Source: Candidatus Kapaibacterium sp.
Lineage (GTDB): Bacteria > Bacteroidota > Ignavibacteria > Kapaibacteriales > UBA2268
Direction of reading: 5' to 3'
DNA: 7,694 nt
NCBI GenBank assembly: GCA_938038165.1
Contig: CALHRB010000238.1
Span: forward strand, 1-7,694
The position numbers were made by a program, and so were the translations under genes. Below the pieces are notes generated by a model. That model searched no databases. It was not told the origin of the DNA and saw nothing but the letters and a program-made list of their open reading frames with translations. Positions 1-6,220 of this stretch are shown piece by piece; within the stretch, counting starts at the first letter, position 1; each line of letters opens with the position of its first letter.

Positions 1-737
1 TGGATAAGGAAAAAGCCTTAAGAGACACCGTAGGTAACTTAATCAGGGATACAGCATATTTCGGTCTTCTTCAGCCTGTATCGAAGGAATTGCCTTTTCT
101 GCCTTATTTAATATCAGCATCAATCAAGGATAGTTCAATCAATATTTCTCCTACAACAGATTTTGAATTTGTTTTTAACTTACCATTAAAAAAACAAATA
201 AATCATAATACATTCAAACTTAAAAACATTATCGATAGTTCAGCAGAAAAAATCAGTATTTCATTCAAGACTGATAATATAATACTCGTCAAACCCTTAA
301 GAAAATTATTAAGCGATGTCTGGTATGAATTATCAATTCGAACAGATTCGATTTTTAGTTTCGAAAATATTAAAATGTCTGACACAGCTTTTTCTTATAA
401 ATTTAAAACTGCTGACATTCGGAACTATTCAGGTATAAGTGGAAGTTTAAAAACTAACGACAAGTGCAATGGAAATTTTTATGTAATTATCAAAAATCTA
501 ATTGACAAAAGTTTATATCGAACTAAAACCAATGATAAATTGGAATGGACTTTCGATGAATTACCGCCTGGTGAATATGAATTCGAGGTTTATTGCGATG
601 AAGACGGTAATAATAAATATTCTTTTGGAAATGCAAAAGATTTCAGATTTTCAGAGAAATTTTATTTACCTAAGGATAAAGTTGTTTTAAAGCCCAGATG
701 GAAAGTAGAAAATTATCAACTGGAAATAAAGGAATGA
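1..737 (+). CDS. Ig-like (Big_5/SbsA-type) domain envelope protein, C-terminal part
   Basis: The frame is open from base 3 to the stop at 735-737, so this is the last 244 residues of a longer protein; the TTG at 90 is internal, not the start. Visible residues about 37-138 look like a bacterial Ig-like beta domain: alternating beta strands with a late 'YELSI...F' strand and a closing 'YKFKT'. Residues about 144-244 form a second beta-sandwich ending in 'GEYEFEVYCDEDGNNKYSFG' (190-209) and 'LKPRW'. The DxDGNxK stretch at 199-205 resembles a calcium-loop-like turn. This ending is typical of Bacteroidota/Ignavibacteriota proteins annotated as 'Ig-like domain-containing protein', often surface lipoproteins. 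The signal sequence cannot be seen here. The stop overlaps the next start (ATGA), so the two genes are probably translated together. Biochemical role is unknown. Family recognition is from sequence character only. Confidence 0.75.
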   Translation, partial: DKEKALRDTVGNLIRDTAYFGLLQPVSKELPFLPYLISASIKDSSINISPTTDFEFVFNLPLKKQINHNTFKLKNIIDSSAEKISISFKTDNIILVKPLRKLLSDVWYELSIRTDSIFSFENIKMSDTAFSYKFKTADIRNYSGISGSLKTNDKCNGNFYVIIKNLIDKSLYRTKTNDKLEWTFDELPPGEYEFEVYCDEDGNNKYSFGNAKDFRFSEKFYLPKDKVVLKPRWKVENYQLEIKE

Positions 738-1582
738 CAGAATTATTAGACTTAATATTAAACTCAATTGACACAATTCTGAAGTTTTATAATCAGAATT
801 TTCAGTTAGTCAAAAAAAAATTTTCGGAAAAGTCAGTTCATGATTTGAGGGTTACCATTAGGAGATTTTTAGCAATAATAAACGTTTTGAACAAAGAAAT
901 ATCCGATTTTGGTTATTTATACATTCTCAGAAAAAGATTAAAAAAAGAACTAAAGTTATATAATCCTTTAAGAGACAATCAGGTTCAAATGATAAAGATT
1001 GAAAGACTATCTCAATCATTTCCTATTATGACAAATTATTTTGAATTTTTAAAGAGAAAAGAATTGGAGATATTAAATGAAATTAAGGAAAATATTGATA
1101 AACAGTCCTTAGAGGAAATAAATGAATCAGTCTTTTTTCTGAAACTTCAACTGAAGCAACTTTTACCAAAATCAGAAGTAACAAAGTCAAGTCTCGTCCG
1201 AAGTGCTTATGATGCTTATTTAGTTGTCCTGCAAAGATCATCCAATCTCGATAAAAATGATCTGGATTCATTCCATCAACTAAGGCTTGCCTTTAAAAAA
1301 TTCAGATATATTATGGAATTTATACAACCAATATTATACCTGCCGGATACTTATTTTAAGACACTTAAAGGATTTCAGGATATACTCGGCGAAATTCAGG
1401 ATAACAGAGTTTTACTTGAAAATCTCAATTACTGGATTTTGAATTATGATATTACAAATCAATCGAATTATTTGGCTGTTATAGAATTTTTGATAAATAT
1501 TCGAAAGAATTTGTTCCTGCGCTTAAACAGACGCATAAAATTAATTGAAAGATTATGGGACAGCAATTTTTTTAATTTCTAA
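734..1582 (+). CDS. CHAD domain-containing protein (polyphosphate-binding family)
   Basis: This is a 282-residue, highly charged, helical protein made up almost entirely of a CHAD domain (conserved histidine alpha-helical domain), two related helical bundles. Bundle 1 carries 'VHDLRVTIRR' with H36, R39, R43 and R44, followed by 'LRDNQV' with R80 and D81. Bundle 2 carries 'FHQLRLAFKKFRY' with H181, R184, K188, K189 and R191, followed by 'FQDILGEIQDNR' at 214-225. The basic residues line a pore that binds polyphosphate in characterised CHAD proteins (family knowledge). No CYTH or enzyme domain is fused, and there is no signal peptide, so it is probably cytoplasmic. I chose the ATG at 734 because it overlaps the upstream stop as ATGA and begins right before the first helix. 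An in-frame ATG at 698 would add 12 residues overlapping the upstream gene. The exact role (polyphosphate storage, granule targeting or regulation) cannot be told. Confidence 0.88.
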   Translation: MTELLDLILNSIDTILKFYNQNFQLVKKKFSEKSVHDLRVTIRRFLAIINVLNKEISDFGYLYILRKRLKKELKLYNPLRDNQVQMIKIERLSQSFPIMTNYFEFLKRKELEILNEIKENIDKQSLEEINESVFFLKLQLKQLLPKSEVTKSSLVRSAYDAYLVVLQRSSNLDKNDLDSFHQLRLAFKKFRYIMEFIQPILYLPDTYFKTLKGFQDILGEIQDNRVLLENLNYWILNYDITNQSNYLAVIEFLINIRKNLFLRLNRRIKLIERLWDSNFFNF

Positions 1583-1646
1583 TTATTTTTTTGGTTATTA
1601 TTTAACTATTGTTTCAAGCCTAATCAGATCATCGAAAACAAAACTT

Positions 1647-1679
1647 ATGGATAATATGAGTTAATATTTAGTAAATTTG
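1647..1679 (+). promoter_or_regulatory. Candidate Bacteroidota-type promoter for the K+ transporter genes
   Basis: TAAATTTG at 1672-1679 matches the Bacteroidota sigma-factor -7 box TAnnTTTG exactly. The upstream -33 element (consensus TTG about 19-22 bases before) is weak, the best candidate being ATGG near 1647-1650. Transcription would begin around 1683-1688, leaving a leader of roughly 20 bases before the ATG at 1705. It lies in the only gap longer than 100 bases in the window, where a new transcription unit would be expected. The rest of the 1583-1704 gap is T-rich just after the CHAD stop, without a convincing hairpin. Confidence 0.4.
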
Positions 1680-1704
1680 CTACTCTAAAATTGATTAAAA
1701 CAAT

Positions 1705-3477
1705 ATGTTAAATCTGGAAAAAAAAGAAATAATCAAACAAAAAATTGATACAATATTTATTTTCATAGGTTTAATTACTTTTTTTAATTTCCTTTTGTTC
1801 TTTGGTTTTTATTTGTCTGATTTTATCGAAAGAACACTAACGATATTAACTTATCTTTTAACATTAATATTTATCATACTTGAAATCACTAAAATTATCA
1901 TAATTAGTGGCATTAAAAATTACTTAAAAACAAATAAATTTGAATTAATAATTATATTATTATTATTGTTCTTGGTGATAGATAATTTGTTTTGGCATAT
2001 TTTTTTAAATGCCTTTCTTATGAAATTACTTATACCTTATTTAAATCTGGTTAGTGCAAGCATAATAAATTTCCTACTTTTGTTTTCCATTGTTTTAAAA
2101 GCATTGAGGTATAATTATCTTTTAAAGAACATCAATTTGCACCCCGGAACACTTTTTACAATTAGTTTTTTATTGTTAATTTTTATTGGAACACTCCTTC
2201 TTTTATTGCCCAAAGCAACTTACGAAGGTCAAAGGATAAGTGCAATTGATGCATTATTTACATCAACTAGCGCAGTATGTGTTACTGGTTTAATAGTTGT
2301 TGATACAGCCACAAAATTCACGCATGTGGGTCATTTAATCATTTTATTTTTAATTCAGATTGGCGGATTAGGTATAATGACTTTTACAACTTTCTTTGCC
2401 ATTTATTTTGGAGGTTCTGCAAGCATATATTTAAAAATTATGATGAAGGATTTTTTGAGCGAGGAAAACTTAGGTAAGGTTTCCACGATTCTGATTCGAG
2501 TCATTGCCTTTACATTCATGATAGAGGCTGTTGGAGCCTTTTTTATATATTACGGACTAAATGACGGTTTATCAAATTATAATCCAGAAAATTTATTTTC
2601 TTCTATATTCCATTCAGTTTCGGCATTCTGTAATGCTGGTTTTTCTCTTTTTTCAGAGAATTTGATGAATAATAAAGTCATAAATAATTATCTTGTAATA
2701 AATACAATAATGATACTAATCATACTTGGTGGGCTTGGCTTTAATGTTTTAAATAATATATTTTCATTAAGACCAAGAATTATCAGGAAAAAAAGGATAA
2801 GAAATCAACTTAGTGTTCATACAAAAATAGTTCTTCTCACAACTTCAATACTCATTGTAGCAGGGACCTTTCAGATTTTATTCAGCGAGTTAAATAATAT
2901 AAAAGTTTCAACTAATTTTTTTAGATTGATATTTGATTCATTGTTTCAGTCTGTTTCAGCTCGGACAGCTGGTTTCAACACCTTATCTGTTGAAGCCTTA
3001 ACAGCACCTACGGCTCTTATTTTAATAATATTAATGTGGATAGGGGCTTCTCCGGGCGGAACTGGTGGTGGAATAAAGACAACGACTTTTTCATTAGCTT
3101 TACTTTCATTCTTAAATACTGTCAAAGGAAAGCAAAGAACTGACTTATATAACAAGACCGTTACCGAAGAATCAATACAAAAATCCTATTTGGTGATTTT
3201 TGGGTCAATGTCTGTTATTATTTCTGGGTTATTGATAATTAGCTGGATTGAACCAGATAAAAATCTTCTTGACTTAGCTTTTGAAGTTGTTTCAGCATTC
3301 GGAACAGTTGGTCTCTCCAGAAATATAACTTTTTATTTGGGTGATGGCGGAAAGTTTATAATAATATTAATGATGTTTATTGGAAGGATTGGAATTTTGA
3401 CTTTCATTGTGTCATTTTTTGCTATTGCAAGATATCCACAATATGGTTTGCCAAGGGAAAATGTTATAGTTGGATAA
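1705..3477 (+). CDS. ktrB: KtrB/TrkH-family potassium uptake channel subunit with N-terminal membrane extension
   Basis: This 590-residue inner-membrane protein conducts K+ inward as the pore-forming subunit of a Ktr/Trk system. The conserved core starts near residue 146 and contains the four pseudo-repeated pore loops with their filter glycines: 'CVTGL' (G195), 'CNAGF' (G312), 'RTAGF' (G423) and 'GTVGL' (G536). It also has the 'SPGGTGGGIKT' intramembrane gating loop (449-459) and the conserved M4 arginine R561 in 'GRIG'. All hallmark residues are intact. Compared with about 445 residues for Bacillus KtrB, it has about 145 extra N-terminal residues with about four hydrophobic helices (roughly 14-37, 42-69, 79-101, 116-134). 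Long TrkH forms of this kind are common in Bacteroidota. The ATG at 1705 has no Shine-Dalgarno but an A/T-rich leader. The regulator gene follows 61 bases downstream. The ktrB symbol rests on the single-RCK partner; 'trkH' is an equally common label. Confidence 0.93.
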   Translation: MLNLEKKEIIKQKIDTIFIFIGLITFFNFLLFFGFYLSDFIERTLTILTYLLTLIFIILEITKIIIISGIKNYLKTNKFELIIILLLLFLVIDNLFWHIFLNAFLMKLLIPYLNLVSASIINFLLLFSIVLKALRYNYLLKNINLHPGTLFTISFLLLIFIGTLLLLLPKATYEGQRISAIDALFTSTSAVCVTGLIVVDTATKFTHVGHLIILFLIQIGGLGIMTFTTFFAIYFGGSASIYLKIMMKDFLSEENLGKVSTILIRVIAFTFMIEAVGAFFIYYGLNDGLSNYNPENLFSSIFHSVSAFCNAGFSLFSENLMNNKVINNYLVINTIMILIILGGLGFNVLNNIFSLRPRIIRKKRIRNQLSVHTKIVLLTTSILIVAGTFQILFSELNNIKVSTNFFRLIFDSLFQSVSARTAGFNTLSVEALTAPTALILIILMWIGASPGGTGGGIKTTTFSLALLSFLNTVKGKQRTDLYNKTVTEESIQKSYLVIFGSMSVIISGLLIISWIEPDKNLLDLAFEVVSAFGTVGLSRNITFYLGDGGKFIIILMMFIGRIGILTFIVSFFAIARYPQYGLPRENVIVG

Positions 3478-3538
3478 AGCTATCTTTTATTTAATGATAA
3501 TTATTATTATTTTAATAGTTTAAGAATTTTGATTTATT

Positions 3539-4234
3539 ATGGCAATAAAAAAATTTTGTGTGATTGGGCTAGGTTACTTTGGATACAATCTTGCTGTAAG
3601 GCTGAATGATTTGGGAACAGAAGTTTTAGCAATTGACAATCATCAGGAAATTATTGATGAGATTAGTGATAGAGTAACTCACGCAATATGTATGGATTCT
3701 ACTGAACCCAGAGCAATGAAGGGTCTTGGACTTGAGGATATGGACGCCGTAATTGTTGCTATAGGTGAGAGTTTTGAAAGTTCGATTATGACAACAGCTT
3801 TACTTCAGGACATTGGAGTAAAAAAAATCTACAGCAGGGTTATATCAGTAGTTCACGAAAGATTATTGAAATTAATGAATATAAATGATCTTTTAGTTCC
3901 CGAAGCGGAAGCTGCCGATCATTTAGTCAAAAGATTGGTAATTCCGGGCTTAATCGAATCGTTCCAAATATCTAAGGATTACGGCATTTATGAGATTCCT
4001 GTACCAAAATCATTTATTGGAAAAAACTTACTTGAACTTAATTTGCGCCAGAAGTATAACGTGAACTTGATAACAATAAAAAAAGTAATTAAAAAAAGGG
4101 GGTTACTTATCATTGGAGAGAGGGAAGAAGTCGAAATAGTGGGCGTTCCTGCTCCTGACGAGAAGATAACCGAAAATTCCATCTTGGTCTTTTTTGGAAG
4201 AGACAAAGACATCAAAAATTTAATTGAAGATTAG
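3539..4234 (+). CDS. ktrA: KtrA/TrkA-type RCK regulatory subunit of the K+ channel
   Basis: This 231-residue cytoplasmic protein would form the octameric ring that gates the KtrB channel in response to bound nucleotide (ATP/ADP or NAD(H), from family knowledge). The RCK_N Rossmann domain spans about 3-130, with the 'GLGYFG' nucleotide loop (G10, G12, G15) and the acidic residue ending strand 2, D33 in 'AIDNH'. The RCK_C (TrkA_C) domain spans about 145-230, starting at 'YEIPVP' and ending 'ILVFFGRDKDI'. RCK_C domains of some Gram-positive KtrA proteins bind cyclic di-AMP; whether this one does cannot be read from the sequence. The length matches single-RCK KtrA (about 220 residues) rather than the duplicated TrkA of Escherichia coli. 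The ATG at 3539 begins exactly at the Rossmann strand and has an A/T-rich leader without Shine-Dalgarno. The gene lies between the channel gene and the PD40 protein gene, 5 bases before the latter. Confidence 0.94.
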   Translation: MAIKKFCVIGLGYFGYNLAVRLNDLGTEVLAIDNHQEIIDEISDRVTHAICMDSTEPRAMKGLGLEDMDAVIVAIGESFESSIMTTALLQDIGVKKIYSRVISVVHERLLKLMNINDLLVPEAEAADHLVKRLVIPGLIESFQISKDYGIYEIPVPKSFIGKNLLELNLRQKYNVNLITIKKVIKKRGLLIIGEREEVEIVGVPAPDEKITENSILVFFGRDKDIKNLIED

Positions 4235-4239
4235 AACTG

Positions 4240-6219
4240 TTGAATAGAAAAGAAGTCATAGAATTCATATTCTTTTTTGCATTATTATTTATTTATTCTG
4301 AAAAAAGTATTGGTCAAACTATAATTTCAAAATGGTCTGATCCAGTAAATCTTTCCCAACTTAATTCTAAAGAAGATGAATTTGCTCCATCTTGGAATCA
4401 GTTCGAAAATCGTTTGTATTTTAATTCAACAAAAGCAAAATATTCATATTTTTTTGTTGCCAATTTATTAGATTCAATAAACTTTTCTCCGCCCGAAAAA
4501 TTAAAAGATGATATCAATATCAATCAAAACAATCAAGCTTATATAACATTTTACAACAGTCAAAAAGCATTCCTATCGACCTTCAGGCAATCTCCAAAGA
4601 GATCTTATCTGAATATTTATCAATCAGACAGAAAAAAAGGTATCTGGACTGAGCCGTATATTCTTGATAGCTTGCAAGCTGATTCATTTGTTTCGCACTT
4701 GACCATTTCAGCCGACGGTTCTTTTGTTATATTCTCATCAGATAGGTTAACTATAGCGAAAGATACTGATCTCTGGATTGCTTATCTTCAGGATAATGGA
4801 ACCTGGGGTAATATCACTCCCATCAAGGAACTGAACACTTCCGGTAATGAAATCACACCTTTCCTGCATAATGATGACACTCTTTATTTTGCAAGTGATG
4901 GCTATGATGGTCCTGGTGGCTATGATATTTACTTTTCTGTTAAAATAAATGGTTTATGGCAAAAACCCATGCCACTATCTGATATTAACACAAAATTTAA
5001 TGAATCTGATTTTATTATTACACCCTCAGGTTTGGCAATTTTTTCATCAGACAGACCCGGTGGCTCTGGCAAACTTGATTTGTATGCTACAAGGTTCCAA
5101 ACAATTATAATCGAAAAACCTGACGATATTTCTGAACTTGAACTTGGTTTTGCAACTCAGGTTAGCTCTATAAAAATTAATCAGGAAAACTATTATAGGC
5201 TATATCCGTTGATTCCTTATTTCTTCAATATAAATGATATAAATCAATACAATTTGAGTTTTTTGTCAGATAAAATGATTTCAATAGACAATGATTTTCA
5301 ATTTACGTCTGACAACATCGACACTCTATTATTTTTAATTCCGAACTTATTAAGTAATAGATTATTAAATTACTCTAATAGTTCAATCTATCTTTATCCG
5401 ATAAATTTTAAGGGGGAGAACCAATCAATAAATGTTTACGAAGCTGAATTATTGAGGAATAAACTTATATCTGATTTAAAAATAAATGACTATAGGGTTA
5501 ATATATCCGAACCCATAAATTTCAAGAGTGAGTCTTTTAATAAACCGCTTCCAAATATTTTTATTGACAGTGACGAACCTTTCCTTTTTAATCCCATCAG
5601 AGTAGGAGAAATCAAATATTCGCTTGATCCTTCTGCTGTTGATTGTTATTTGACTTGCCGACCAAACGAATTACTAAAAAAATGGACTCTTGATTTAACA
5701 ATAAATGATAAATATTCTACAAGATTAAAAGAAGGCGACTCATTGCCTGTTCAATTTTCTATCAATTTGCGAGATTTTGCTACTTTGCTATCCAGATCAG
5801 ATTCATTGGTTCTGAAATTCTCTGTTATTGATTCAAAAGACAAGTCAGTAACAAAATCCACATTGATGAATATATCTTATTCAGAATCTAATTCCAAGAA
5901 ATTAATTGAAATTGACGGAAAGACTTATGATGATTATTATATATTTGATTTATCTGATAAATTAGATGATACAAATCATAATTCAAGAAATAGTTTCAGA
6001 AATTATTTACAAAGAATCATTCAGAGCATTGAATATTCAAAATCAGTAACAATCAGGTATTTTAATCCGCTTGCTGAACCTTTGGCAGTTTTTGTTCAAA
6101 AAGAATTGAACAAGAGAGTAATTCAGAAAATAAACATAAGCTATAGTAAAAATCTTTCAGATATAAAAATTAGCGAAGAATATACTCCTTTTTTCCTTCA
6201 AATTTTGGTTGAAAAATAA
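4240..6219 (+). CDS. Secreted PD40 beta-propeller protein with degenerate OmpA-like regions
   Basis: This 659-residue exported protein starts with a signal peptide: a charged N-terminus, a hydrophobic stretch at about 8-19, and likely cleavage after 'SIG' (22-25). Residues about 46-285 hold PD40/WD40-like propeller repeats, including 'FSSDR' (165-169), 'YFASDGYDGPGGYDIY' (216-231) and 'FSSDRPGGSGKLDLY' (268-282), as in Bacteroidota PD40-OmpA proteins. Residues about 322-460 ('PLIPYFFNIND', then 'EAELLRNKLISDL') resemble a first OmpA-like domain. Residues about 480-545 look like a beta linker, and about 555-657 ('DDYYIFDLSDK', 'NYLQRIIQSI', 'KSVTIRYFNP') resemble a second. The usual TD and N..LS..RA peptidoglycan-binding residues are not recognisable in the last region. 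The probable start is TTG at 4240, 5 bases after the KtrA stop; no ATG precedes the signal peptide in frame, and CTG at 4237 is an alternative. It may sit in the periplasm or outer membrane. Its role is not known. Confidence 0.8.
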   Translation: MNRKEVIEFIFFFALLFIYSEKSIGQTIISKWSDPVNLSQLNSKEDEFAPSWNQFENRLYFNSTKAKYSYFFVANLLDSINFSPPEKLKDDININQNNQAYITFYNSQKAFLSTFRQSPKRSYLNIYQSDRKKGIWTEPYILDSLQADSFVSHLTISADGSFVIFSSDRLTIAKDTDLWIAYLQDNGTWGNITPIKELNTSGNEITPFLHNDDTLYFASDGYDGPGGYDIYFSVKINGLWQKPMPLSDINTKFNESDFIITPSGLAIFSSDRPGGSGKLDLYATRFQTIIIEKPDDISELELGFATQVSSIKINQENYYRLYPLIPYFFNINDINQYNLSFLSDKMISIDNDFQFTSDNIDTLLFLIPNLLSNRLLNYSNSSIYLYPINFKGENQSINVYEAELLRNKLISDLKINDYRVNISEPINFKSESFNKPLPNIFIDSDEPFLFNPIRVGEIKYSLDPSAVDCYLTCRPNELLKKWTLDLTINDKYSTRLKEGDSLPVQFSINLRDFATLLSRSDSLVLKFSVIDSKDKSVTKSTLMNISYSESNSKKLIEIDGKTYDDYYIFDLSDKLDDTNHNSRNSFRNYLQRIIQSIEYSKSVTIRYFNPLAEPLAVFVQKELNKRVIQKINISYSKNLSDIKISEEYTPFFLQILVEK

Positions 6220-6220
6220 T

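Noticed and set aside
698..733. Upstream in-frame ATG at 698 as the start of the CHAD gene
   Set aside because: It would add 12 residues overlapping the end of the Ig-like gene with no domain support; the ATGA overlap at 734 is the more natural coupled start.
1583..1704. Possible cyclic di-AMP riboswitch in front of the K+ transporter genes, as seen in Bacillus ktrAB
   Set aside because: The gap is only 122 bases and AT-rich; I see no GC-containing paired stems or the conserved motifs of that class, and the candidate promoter would leave a leader of only about 20 bases.
2946..3155. Antisense open frame of 69 codons opposite the channel gene
   Set aside because: It lies opposite the highly conserved filter and GGTGGG region, has no recognisable domain, and is explained as a shadow of the real gene. 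The same applies to antisense frames at 203-385, 1083-1271, 3988-4215, 7250-7471 and 7461-7643.
3478..3538. AT-only inverted repeat (around ATAATTAT) between the channel and regulator genes as a terminator
   Set aside because: The stem has no G-C pairs and no U-tract placed after it; the two genes form an expected operon, so a terminator is not supported.
4091..4102. A7G5 run in the regulator gene as a programmed frameshift site
   Set aside because: The zero-frame codons are AAA AAA AGG GGG, which do not fit an X XXY YYZ slip site, and the frame continues into a normal RCK_C domain.
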